The notes below the pieces were generated by a model. The model did not search any database. It was not told the origin of the DNA and saw nothing but the letters and a program-made list of their open reading frames with translations. From the NCBI RefSeq assembly GCF_013299175.1, contig NZ_JAAFKF010000033.1:1-36914 (forward strand): 36,914 nucleotides of DNA. The letters run 5' to 3'. This document shows positions 26,733 through 34,176 of the stretch, one piece after another; within the stretch, counting starts at the first letter, position 1, and each line of letters begins with the position of its first letter. Made by a program: the position numbers and the translations under genes. This stretch comes from Sphaerotilus sp. (GTDB lineage: Bacteria > Pseudomonadota > Gammaproteobacteria > Burkholderiales > Burkholderiaceae_C).

Positions 26733-27952
26733 ACCCGAAGACCACGATGACGACGTCCGCCCACACCCCGCCTCAACCGCTTGCCGGCCTGCGTGTCGTC
26801 GAGTTCACCCACATGGTGATGGGGCCGACCTGCGGCATGGTGCTGGCCGACATGGGCGCCGAGGTCATCAAGATCGAGCCGATCGACGGCGACCGCACGC
26901 GGCGGCTGCTCGGCGCCGGGACGGGCTTCTTCCCGATGTTCAACCGCAACAAGAAGAGCATCGCGATCGACCTGCACCACCCGGAGGGGGCCGAGGTGGC
27001 ACGCCGTCTCGCGGCCAGCGCGGATGTGGTGGCCGAGAATTTCAAGCCCGGCACGATGGGCAAGTACGGACTCGACTACGCCAGCCTGAGCGCCGTGAAT
27101 CCTCGGATCATCTACGCCAGCCACAAGGGTTTCCTGCCCGGCCCGTACGACCACCGCACCGCGCTCGACGAGGTGGTGCAGATGATGGGCGGCCTGGCCT
27201 ACATGACCGGCCGGCCGGGCGACCCGCTGCGCGCCGGGACCAGCGTCAACGACATCATGGGCGGGCTGTTCGGCGCGATCGGCGTGCTGGGCGCCTTGAT
27301 CCAGCGCGGCATCAGCGGGCGCGGCATGGAGGTGCAGTCGGCGCTCTACGAGAACAACGTTTTCCTCGTCGGCCAGCACATGCTCCAGTACGCGATGACC
27401 GGCAAGCCTGCTGCGCCGATGCCTGCCCGTGAAAGCCCCTGGGCGGTCTACGACGTGTTCACGGTGCAGGGCGGCGAGCAGATCTTCCTGGCGGCGGTGA
27501 GCGACGCGCAGTGGGGGACGTTCTGTGACGCGCTCGGTTTCGCGGACCTGAAGGCGGATCCCGCGCTGGCGCTGAACAACCAGCGCGTGCGGGCGCGGCC
27601 GACGCTGATGCCCGCGCTGCGCGAGCGGCTGGCGCACCGCAGCGCGGCGGAGCTGTCGGCGCTCATGGAGCGGGTCGGTCTGCCGTTCGCGCCGATCCGC
27701 CGGCCGGAAGACCTGCTGGATGACCCGCACCTGCTGGCCACTGGCGGGCTGGCCGACATGAAGCTGCCGGACGGCGAGCGGGCCGGGCAGTCTGTCAAGA
27801 CCACGCTGTTTCCGATCACGATGGACGGCGAGCGGCTGGGCGTGCGGCTCGACCCGCCCCGGCTCGGCGAGCACACGGCCGCGCTGCTGGAGAGCATCGG
27901 CTACGACGCGGCGCAGATCGACGCGCTGCGCGCGCAGACCGTGATTGCCTGA
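26729..27952 (+). CDS. CaiB/BaiF family CoA-transferase
   Basis: A 407-residue class III CoA-transferase that would move CoA from a donor such as succinyl-CoA to a carboxylic acid. Visible are the start LAGLRVVEFTHMVMGPTCGMVLADMGAEVIKIE (19-50), NRNKKSIAIDL (72-82) and catalytic Asp175 in SVNDIMGG. ATG 26729 overlaps the lyase stop (ATGA); in-frame ATGs at 26723 and 26747 are alternatives. The family includes the glutarate/HMG-type transferase (SUGCT), which would fit the adjacent HMG-CoA lyase. A short GACCCA repeat separates it from the binding-protein gene. Confidence 0.92.
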   Translation: MNPKTTMTTSAHTPPQPLAGLRVVEFTHMVMGPTCGMVLADMGAEVIKIEPIDGDRTRRLLGAGTGFFPMFNRNKKSIAIDLHHPEGAEVARRLAASADVVAENFKPGTMGKYGLDYASLSAVNPRIIYASHKGFLPGPYDHRTALDEVVQMMGGLAYMTGRPGDPLRAGTSVNDIMGGLFGAIGVLGALIQRGISGRGMEVQSALYENNVFLVGQHMLQYAMTGKPAAPMPARESPWAVYDVFTVQGGEQIFLAAVSDAQWGTFCDALGFADLKADPALALNNQRVRARPTLMPALRERLAHRSAAELSALMERVGLPFAPIRRPEDLLDDPHLLATGGLADMKLPDGERAGQSVKTTLFPITMDGERLGVRLDPPRLGEHTAALLESIGYDAAQIDALRAQTVIA

Positions 27953-27956
27953 CCAC

Positions 27957-27984
27957 GACCCAGACCCAGACCCAGACCCGGACC
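27957..27984 (+). repeat. GACCCA hexamer repeat in the intergenic leader
   Basis: GACCCA occurs three times, followed by GACCCG and a partial GACC, between the CoA-transferase and the binding-protein gene. It is the type of tract that can change length by slippage and so alter spacing in the transcript leader. Confidence 0.6.
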
Positions 27985-28016
27985 AACAACCACACCGGAA
28001 CACCGGAGACGACACC

Positions 28017-29000
28017 ATGATCCACACCACCCGCCGCGACACCCTGCGCCAGTTCGGTGCGCTGACTCTGGCCGGGCTGGGCACGGCGGCGACCCGCGCG
28101 CTGGCGCAGTCGGACAAGCCGATCCGCATCGTGCTGCCGGTGGCCACCGCCTCGGGCGTGGACACCATCACCCGCGCCGCACAGGGCGCGCTGAGCAAGG
28201 CGCTAGGCCACCCGGTCATGGTCGAGAACCAGCCCGGCGCTGGCGGCATCCTGGGAACGACCACGCTGGTCCGCTCGGCGCCGGACGGTTTCACGCTGAG
28301 CTTCGTCTCCAACAACCACGTCATCTACCCGAGCGTCTACAAGTCGCTGCCCTTCGATCCGATCAACGACATCACGCCGATCGCCATCGTCGGCTCGACC
28401 CCGCTGATCGTCGTCGTCAACCCGAAGGTGCCGGCGAACAACGCCCGCGAGCTGGCCGCGTTGCTCAAGGCCAAGGCGGGCGACATGACCTACGGCTCGT
28501 CGGGCAACGGCACGATCCTGCACTTGGCGGCCGAGATGTTCGTGGACGAGGCGGGGGCGACGGCGCGCCACATCCCCTACAAGGGGGTCGGCCCGATGCT
28601 GACGGACCTGATCGGCGGGCAGGTGCAGATCGGCGTGGCGGCGTTGCCGTCGGTGCAGCAGCACATCAAGAGCGGCGCCTTGCGGGCGATCGGGACCGGC
28701 GCGGCGCAGCGTCTGGCCGCCGCGCCGGACATCCCGACCCTGGTCGAGCAGGGCATGCCGGGGTATCAGGTCGAGGGCTGGTTCGGTCTCATCGGGCCGA
28801 AGGGGCTGCCGGCGGCGGACGTGAAGCGCCTGCACGATGCCGTGGCGGTCGCGTTCGCGGCGCCGGACGTGGTGGAGGCGATGGCCAGGCAGGGCAACAC
28901 CATCAATGTCAGCACGACCGAGTACGCGCAAGCCTTCTTCCGCAGCGAGATGGCCAAGTACGCCAAGCTGGTGAAGAAGGCTGGGATCGAGCTGCAATGA
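28017..29000 (+). CDS. Bug/TctC family extracytoplasmic solute-binding protein
   Basis: A 327-residue periplasmic binding protein of the tripartite tricarboxylate transporter family, expanded in Burkholderiales. It has an N-terminal export signal with an RR pair (TTRRDTLRQFGALTLAGLG, cut near ALA at 27-30), then IRIVLPVATASGVDTITR, the conserved VENQPGAGG loop and later GSSGNG and PYKGVGPMLTDLIGGQV. No TctA/TctB membrane genes are nearby, as is common for Bug proteins. It follows the CoA-transferase by 64 bp and probably captures the organic acid that the CoA-transferase and lyase then degrade. Confidence 0.93.
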   Translation: MIHTTRRDTLRQFGALTLAGLGTAATRALAQSDKPIRIVLPVATASGVDTITRAAQGALSKALGHPVMVENQPGAGGILGTTTLVRSAPDGFTLSFVSNNHVIYPSVYKSLPFDPINDITPIAIVGSTPLIVVVNPKVPANNARELAALLKAKAGDMTYGSSGNGTILHLAAEMFVDEAGATARHIPYKGVGPMLTDLIGGQVQIGVAALPSVQQHIKSGALRAIGTGAAQRLAAAPDIPTLVEQGMPGYQVEGWFGLIGPKGLPAADVKRLHDAVAVAFAAPDVVEAMARQGNTINVSTTEYAQAFFRSEMAKYAKLVKKAGIELQ

Positions 29001-29209
29001 TCCGTTTGGCCCCGCGTGTGCTGTGCCTGAGCGCCGATCCGATCGCGCTGGACGCGCTGCTGGCCGAGGCACAGCGCATGCCCGACACGCCGACCGCGCC
29101 CGCCTTCGCCTTCGCTCAGGGCTTGAGCGCTCGGGCGAAGGTCTGGTCGGCGAGCTGCACGAGGTCGGCCGGCCCGGCGGTCGCAGTGAAGGTCACACAC
29201 TTCTCGTAG
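28997..29209 (+). pseudogene. Possible truncated gene coupled to the binding-protein gene
   Basis: A 70-codon frame whose ATG overlaps the previous stop (ATGA), as in a real operon. Its first 30 residues (MIRLAPRVLCLSADPIALD...) look protein-like and recall the N-terminus of aconitase-type hydratases (RVLYLTEDP...). After about residue 33 the frame runs antisense into the secreted-protein gene and loses sense. I read it as a remnant cut by a rearrangement, with low confidence; it may be chance. Confidence 0.3.
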
Positions 29210-29607
29210 GCTGTCGATACCGACACGCACACCCGCGTGGTCGGTTCGTCGCTGCGGTGCAGCCACTGTGTCTGTACCGTGCCGTCCTCCTGCAGCACGA
29301 CCGAGGTCTGCAAGGTCATCTGGCCGGGCAACGCGAAGAAATGCACGGCATGCAGTGCATTGAGCAGCGCCACCAGCGTGTCGCGCTGCCCTGCCACCGC
29401 TCCCGACAGCACGACACTGCGCGCCGCCGAGCCAGCCACCTGTCCCGCCCCGCGTTCCAGCCGCACCCGCAGATCCTCGATGCGAACGCTGCGGGGCGGG
29501 GCCGCCGTGGCAGGCTCGGCCGTGGTGGCCGCATCGGACAGGCCCGTCAGACTGGCACAGAGCACGAGCAGGCTGAGCGCGGTCAGAACACGGGGGCATC
29601 GGGGCAT
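29116..29607 (-). CDS. Small secreted protein of unknown function
   Basis: A 163-residue protein with a signal peptide (VLTALSLLVLCASLTGLSDA, cut near 26). The mature part shows alternating beta segments (TSVVLQEDGTVQTQWLH, TTRVCVSVSTAYEKCVTF), with two cysteines (152 and 164 approx. counted from the precursor would be beyond the end, so their exact positions are not given) that could pair. It resembles DUF6438-like exported proteins in pattern only. It starts 10 nt after the stop of the PEP-CTERM protease gene on the same strand and is probably cotranscribed. No function is inferred. Confidence 0.75.
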   Translation of the reverse strand: MPRCPRVLTALSLLVLCASLTGLSDAATTAEPATAAPPRSVRIEDLRVRLERGAGQVAGSAARSVVLSGAVAGQRDTLVALLNALHAVHFFALPGQMTLQTSVVLQEDGTVQTQWLHRSDEPTTRVCVSVSTAYEKCVTFTATAGPADLVQLADQTFARALKP

Positions 29608-29617
29608 GGGGCGGGGT

Positions 29618-30652
29618 TCAGGCGGTGGTGGTCAGGGTGCGGCGCCGCAGGCAGCCGATGACGCCCAGTCCGGTGAACATCAGCGCGAAGCTTGCCGGCT
29701 CCGGCACCACGGCGGCGACGGTGTAGCCCAGATCCTGCATCACGCCGATTTCGATGGCACTGTAGTTGCGCGCGCCGTTGCCGGTGCCGACGGAGTGCAG
29801 CATCATCGTGCTGGCATAGGCAGGGTTGTCGGTGTCGATGTGGGAGATGCTGCTGCCGCCGTTCCAGGTGGTCGGCGAGTACAGGCCGACGAGCTGGTTG
29901 CCATTGGCGGCCACCGCGTGCGCGCCGTTGAAGAACATGCCCGCGGCCGGGCTGGCACCGCCGATGCTGGCGGTGTTCCACACGCCAGCGTTGATGTCGA
30001 AGGTGCTGTGGTTGACGGCGGCGTTGCTGTTCTTGTCCACCAGGAACTGGTCGTAGATGCCCCAGTGGCCGGCGGTGCTGCTGCCGAACAGGTCGGTGCC
30101 GTTCTGTTGGACCAGCGAGGAGAAACCCAGCGCATGCGAGAACTCGTGGAAGGCAACGCCGTAGAAATCGAACTGTGCGCCGGAGACCGGGGCATTGGCG
30201 TCGAGCTGCCAGTTCTTGCCGAAGTTGAAGTTCACCGCACCGTCTGCGCTGACACTGTTGAGGTCCACGCCGGTCTGCAGCTTGGTGCTGATGACGCCTT
30301 GCAGGTTGAAGCCTGCCGGCGCGCCGCCCGCCAGCGAGAGCTGGCTGCCGGCGGAGGCCAGGTTGCCGTTCAGGGGGTCGTCGGTGGCCGTGGCGTCGAG
30401 CACGACGGTGCCCGAGTTGCTGAAATGGCTGCCGAACATCGTCGAGAACAGGCTGGCCGCGTTGTTCAGCGCGCTCTGGCGTGCGGCACCGGTGGTGGCG
30501 TCATTGAAGCCGGTGCCGGCGCCGTCGAGGAAGTTGAACTGGAAGCTGATCGCCGCGTGGGCAACCGAGCCGAACGACAGACCGCTGGCCAGCAGACCGC
30601 CGGTGAGCAGCGCGCGGGCCAGGGTGTGGCGCGACTTGGGTTGAATGGACAT
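29618..30652 (-). CDS. PEP-CTERM sorted metalloprotease-like protein
   Basis: A 344-residue exported protein. Residues 1-33 are a signal peptide (cleavage after AHA). The zinc motif HEFSHALGF has His169, Glu170 and His173 plus the conserved Gly176, as in metzincin-like enzymes. The position where metzincins usually have their third ligand (179) is Ser, so the third ligand must lie elsewhere. The C-terminus carries a PEP-CTERM tag: VPEPAS, a hydrophobic helix and a final RRR, for sorting by exosortase EpsH/XrtA and outer-surface or biofilm display. Its gene is followed by the small secreted protein gene. Exosortase genes are not in the window. Confidence 0.9.
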   Translation of the reverse strand: MSIQPKSRHTLARALLTGGLLASGLSFGSVAHAAISFQFNFLDGAGTGFNDATTGAARQSALNNAASLFSTMFGSHFSNSGTVVLDATATDDPLNGNLASAGSQLSLAGGAPAGFNLQGVISTKLQTGVDLNSVSADGAVNFNFGKNWQLDANAPVSGAQFDFYGVAFHEFSHALGFSSLVQQNGTDLFGSSTAGHWGIYDQFLVDKNSNAAVNHSTFDINAGVWNTASIGGASPAAGMFFNGAHAVAANGNQLVGLYSPTTWNGGSSISHIDTDNPAYASTMMLHSVGTGNGARNYSAIEIGVMQDLGYTVAAVVPEPASFALMFTGLGVIGCLRRRTLTTTA

Positions 30653-30689
30653 GGAAAACCCCGCAAGAAGTGGACATGGACCGGTGTGG

Positions 30690-30752
30690 AAAAGATCGCC
30701 AATTGCCGAGTGCCCGTGGAGTCGGGGACGAAAATGGCGAATGTGATCTTTT
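30690..30752. repeat. Imperfect inverted repeat upstream of the protease gene
   Basis: AAAAGATCGCCAATT (30690-30704) is repeated in inverse form, with a 5-base insertion, as AATGGCGAATGTGATCTTTT (30733-30752). It lies 38 bp upstream of the protease start in an otherwise empty 244-bp region (30653-30896). It could be a regulatory site or hairpin leader. Confidence 0.35.
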
Positions 30753-30860
30753 CATATGGGGCCAGTGGAGGCGCACCACAGATGAGGGGGCGGATGCGTG
30801 CGGGGGGGGTCGGGGCCGGATCCGGTGGCCCCTTGTTCGAAGGGCGTGCGGGCTTGGATG

Positions 30861-30898
30861 GACGCCTGGACGGCGGTGCGGCTGGCCGTCCAGGCGTC
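30861..30898 (-). terminator. Strong hairpin at the 3' end of the small cysteine-motif gene
   Basis: GACGCCTGGACGGC (30861-30874) and GCCGTCCAGGCGTC (30885-30898) form a perfect 14-bp stem with a 10-nt loop. It begins inside the TGA stop of the 80-residue gene. No T tract follows, so it may stall or protect the transcript end rather than act as a classical terminator. Confidence 0.55.
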
Positions 30899-31139
30899 AG
30901 CGTTGTTGGGCCATGAACTCGTCCAGTTCCTTGCAACTGGGTGCGCAGACCTTCTGCGGCCGGCCCAGCACCTGCTTGCTCTTGAGCATGGCCTGCGGCC
31001 GGTGTTTGCCGCAGAGCAGGCAGGACATGGTGCCGCCCACGAACGCGCCTTTGCCGCCGAAGGGCGAGCCGGCGGATTTGCTCTTGTAGCGCAGCCCCTT
31101 GGGGTCGATCACGGTCTTTTCGTCGTCGTCGTCGAGCAT
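30897..31139 (-). CDS. Small cysteine-motif protein (zinc-ribbon-like), conserved hypothetical
   Basis: An 80-residue protein with an acidic start (MLDDDDEKTV), a basic Gly-rich middle (KSKSAGSPFGGKG) and two cysteine pairs, Cys40-x2-Cys43 (SCLLCGKH) and Cys65-x3-Cys69 (VCAPSCKE), that could bind zinc. There is no signal peptide. It lies 75 bp downstream of the DUF1854 gene on the same strand and ends in a strong hairpin. Function unknown; the regularity of codon use and the terminal hairpin argue that it is a real gene. Confidence 0.7.
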   Translation of the reverse strand: MLDDDDEKTVIDPKGLRYKSKSAGSPFGGKGAFVGGTMSCLLCGKHRPQAMLKSKQVLGRPQKVCAPSCKELDEFMAQQR

Positions 31140-31214
31140 GGTGATGGAGCGCCTGTTGCCGGTGGTGTCAGCCCCATTGGACCACGCCCGCCACGGCGCG
31201 ACATCCCGGGGAAC

Positions 31215-31676
31215 TCAGAGAAAACGCCCCATCAGCTTGCGCGAATGCCGGTCCAGCGCGGCCATGTCCCGCACCGAAAAAACGATGCCGTGCCCGCTGG
31301 TGATGAGCAGCCGGCCGCGCTCGGGCAGGCGGCGGATGTCCTCCTCGACCTTCAGCACCAGCGTGGTCGGGCCGCGGTCGGTCTCCACGGTCCAGGTGCT
31401 GGGCGTCGAGAAGGTGGACACCTCCACCACCCGCCGGATCTCGGGCATGAACTCGCGGTGGGCCAGCTCTTCCTCGATCAAGGTGCGCTGGCGCTCGGGC
31501 AGGGCGCCGAGCCGGTCGATCCAGACCAGCTCATGCCCTTCGGCGCTGACGAGGGACAGGCCCGCGTCCGGTGCGGTGACGGGAAAGGCGCGCACGGGGG
31601 TGACGCCGTGGTGGGAGGCGCCGTCTTCGCCGGTGTAGACGAGGCGGCCGCTGGGGTGGCGTTCAAGCAGGAACAT
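31215..31676 (-). CDS. DUF1854 protein associated with cyanophycin genes
   Basis: A 153-residue cytoplasmic protein of the DUF1854 family (VRAFPVTAPDAGLSLVSAEGHELVWIDRL, EELAHREFMPEIRRV, VEEDIRRLP, ITSGHGIVFSVRDM). Members sit beside a specific ABC exporter and cyanophycin synthetase in betaproteobacteria. It follows the ABC gene by 17 nt and is surely cotranscribed. The biochemical role is unknown; a regulatory or coupling partner of the transporter is likely. The context (divergent cphA genes) supports the assignment. Confidence 0.88.
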   Translation of the reverse strand: MFLLERHPSGRLVYTGEDGASHHGVTPVRAFPVTAPDAGLSLVSAEGHELVWIDRLGALPERQRTLIEEELAHREFMPEIRRVVEVSTFSTPSTWTVETDRGPTTLVLKVEEDIRRLPERGRLLITSGHGIVFSVRDMAALDRHSRKLMGRFL

Positions 31677-31693
31677 GGGGCGGCTCGGCGGGT

Positions 31694-34009
31694 TCAGGAG
31701 GTGGCTTGGCCGTGGGCGGACGGCTGCGGGAGCTGGTGGGCGAGCAGGTTCTGGTCGTGCTCGGAGTCACCGTCTTCGTCGGCGGCATCGGTGCGGCGCG
31801 CCTGGGCTTCGTAGAGGCGGAAGTAGTGGCCTTCGGCGGCCATCAGCTCGTCGTGCGTGCCGACCTCGACCACCGCGCCGCGGTCCATCACCACCAGCCG
31901 GTCGGCCTTGCGCAGCGTGGACAGGCGGTGGGCGATGGCGATGGTGGTGCGGCCCTGGACGAGGTTGTCGAGCGCCTTCTGGATCTCGCGCTCGGTCTCG
32001 GTGTCCACGCTGGCGGTGGCCTCGTCGAGGATGAGCAGGCGCGGGTCGATCAGCAGCGCCCGCGCGATGGAGATGCGCTGGCGTTCGCCCCCGGACAAGC
32101 CCTGGCCGCGCTCGCCGACCAGCGAGTCGTAGCCTTGCGGCAGCCGCAGGATGAAGTCGTGCGCGTGCGCGGCGCGGGCGGCGGCGATGATCTGCGCGCG
32201 GGTGGCGCCGGGCAGGCCGTAGGCGATGTTCTCGGCGATGGTGCCGAAGAACAGGAACGGCTCCTGCAGCACCAGCCCGATGTGGCGGCGGTAGTCGGCG
32301 ACCTTGAAGCGGCGGATGTCGGTGCCGTCCACGCGGATCGAGCCGTCGGTCACGTCGTAGAAACGGCAGATCAGGTTGACCAGCGTGCTCTTGCCCGAGC
32401 CCGAGTGGCCGACCAGGCCGATCATCTCGCCGGGCCGGATGTCCAGGCTCATGCCGCGGATCACCGAGCGGCTGCCGTAGCGGAAACCGATGTTGTCGAG
32501 CCGTACCGCGCCCTGCAACTGACCGGTCGGCACTGGCTGATCGGGTTCGGGGACGTTGGAGACGTGGTCGAGGATGTCGAAGATGCGCTTGGCGCCGGCG
32601 GCGGCTTTCTGCGTCACCGAGACGATGCGGCTCATCGAATCGAGCCGCCCGTAGAAGCGGCCGATGTAGGCGAGGAAGGCGGTCAACACGCCGACGGTGA
32701 TGTCGCCCTTGCTGACCTGCCAGATCCCGAAGCCCCAGACCACCAGCAAGCCGATGTCGGTCAGCAGCGTCACCGTCGGCGTGAACAGGCTCCAGGTCTT
32801 GTTGAGCTTGTCGTTGACGGCGAGGTTGGCGGCGTTGGCTTCGTGGAAACGCTTCGATTCGCGCGCCTCCTGTGCAAACGCCTTGACCACGCGCACGCCG
32901 GGGATGGTGTCGGCCAGCACGTTGGTCACGTCGCTCCAGACACGGTCGATCTTCTCGAAGCCAGTGCGCAGCCGGTCGCGCACGAGGTGGATCATCCAGG
33001 CGATGAAGGGCAGCGGCAGCAGCGTGACCAGCGCGAGCCAGGGGTTGACCGAGAACAGGATCACCGAGGTCATGCCCAGCATCAGCACGTCGGTGGCGAA
33101 GTCGAGCGCGTGCAGCGACAGGAACACCGAGAGGCGGTCGGTCTCGGAGCCGATGCGGGCGATCAGGTCGCCGGTGCGCTTGGCGCCGAAGTAGTCGAGC
33201 GACAGGCCGAGCAGGTGGTCGAAGGCGGTGGTGCGCAGGTCGGCGGCGATGCGCTCGGAGACGATGGCCAGCAGCCAGGTCCGCGCCCAGCCCAGGCCCC
33301 AGGCGAGCAGGCCCGCGCCGAGCAGCCCGAACAGCAACTGCAGGACATAGGCGGGGTCGATCTTGTGGCCGTTCTGGAAGGGGATCAGTACCTTGTCCAT
33401 CAGCGGGATGGTCAGGTAGGGCGGCACCAGCGTCGCGGCGGTGGACGCCAGCGTCAGCAGGAAACCGGCCAGCAGCTTCCACTGGTAGGGTTGGGCAAAC
33501 CGCCACAGCCGCAGCAGCACCCAGGTGGACGGTGGCGTGGACAACTCGCGGGTGCAGACGGCGCACTCGTCGCTGTCGGGGGGCAGCGGGGCGTGGCAGG
33601 TGGGGCAGGTGGTGGGGTCGAGGTCGTCTTCGGGGAGCGGGGCGGCGGGGTTGCGCAGCACGGCGCATTGGCGCTCTAACTGCCGCACCAGCCGCAGCGC
33701 CTGCACGTTCTGCCCCAGGGTGAAACGCCAGACGGCGCGCAGGCTGTGCGGATCGTGCAGTTCGAGCGTGCCGACACCGGCGTGGTCGTGGTGGCGCAGC
33801 GACAGCGGGTCGTCGAGCGGCCAGGTGCCTGCCCAGTCTGTGGCCCCGGAGCGCGCCCACAGCAGGCGGCGATTCGTCAGGATCAGCGTGCTGCGGGTGA
33901 AGTGCAGGGCATCGTCGAGGTCAACCTCCAGGGTACACAGGGCGTTCTCTTCAGGGAGAAATCGGGTCGGAAGGTCGGCCATGGGGACATTGGCAGTGTG
34001 TGAGTGCAT
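31694..34009 (-). CDS. ABC exporter with N-terminal PH-like and zinc-ribbon extension, cyanophycin-associated
   Basis: A 771-residue half-transporter. The unusual front part contains a PH-like fold (STLILTNRRLLWA, 40-52) and a zinc ribbon with Cys135-x2-Cys138 and Cys149-x2-Cys152. Then come six membrane helices (about 165-455) and an ATPase domain with GHSGSGKST, the signature LSGGERQRISIARAL and Walker B LLILDEATASVD. It would work as a homodimer in the inner membrane. Linked to cyanophycin genes it may move a peptide or amino acid product, but no substrate is known. The start may be ATG 34009 or ATG 33982. It is divergent from cphA across 167 bp. Confidence 0.9.
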   Translation of the reverse strand: MHSHTANVPMADLPTRFLPEENALCTLEVDLDDALHFTRSTLILTNRRLLWARSGATDWAGTWPLDDPLSLRHHDHAGVGTLELHDPHSLRAVWRFTLGQNVQALRLVRQLERQCAVLRNPAAPLPEDDLDPTTCPTCHAPLPPDSDECAVCTRELSTPPSTWVLLRLWRFAQPYQWKLLAGFLLTLASTAATLVPPYLTIPLMDKVLIPFQNGHKIDPAYVLQLLFGLLGAGLLAWGLGWARTWLLAIVSERIAADLRTTAFDHLLGLSLDYFGAKRTGDLIARIGSETDRLSVFLSLHALDFATDVLMLGMTSVILFSVNPWLALVTLLPLPFIAWMIHLVRDRLRTGFEKIDRVWSDVTNVLADTIPGVRVVKAFAQEARESKRFHEANAANLAVNDKLNKTWSLFTPTVTLLTDIGLLVVWGFGIWQVSKGDITVGVLTAFLAYIGRFYGRLDSMSRIVSVTQKAAAGAKRIFDILDHVSNVPEPDQPVPTGQLQGAVRLDNIGFRYGSRSVIRGMSLDIRPGEMIGLVGHSGSGKSTLVNLICRFYDVTDGSIRVDGTDIRRFKVADYRRHIGLVLQEPFLFFGTIAENIAYGLPGATRAQIIAAARAAHAHDFILRLPQGYDSLVGERGQGLSGGERQRISIARALLIDPRLLILDEATASVDTETEREIQKALDNLVQGRTTIAIAHRLSTLRKADRLVVMDRGAVVEVGTHDELMAAEGHYFRLYEAQARRTDAADEDGDSEHDQNLLAHQLPQPSAHGQATS

Positions 34010-34176
34010 GGGGTCTTGTTCTCGGGGATGCCGAATTCTGGCGCAAGCCGCCCAGGTGAGATTTCTTCAGATGAACGCCACCCTGAATCAACGGACTGCC
34101 TCGGCGGAACGATGACTTCGTGCAAGAAACGTTGGGCACAATGGTCCCCTTGAGCCCAACACCAGCTCCGCAGGAC

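Noticed and set aside
29103..29141. Hairpin CCTTCGCC/GGCGAAGG as a terminator after the binding-protein gene
   Set aside because: The loop is 23 nt, the stem only 8 bp, and no T tract follows; it could be coding bias of the secreted-protein gene.
31706..33679. A 657-codon plus-strand frame opposite the ABC exporter
   Set aside because: Composition is Val/Gly/Asp/Gln-rich without any domain, and it mirrors the exporter coding strand exactly.
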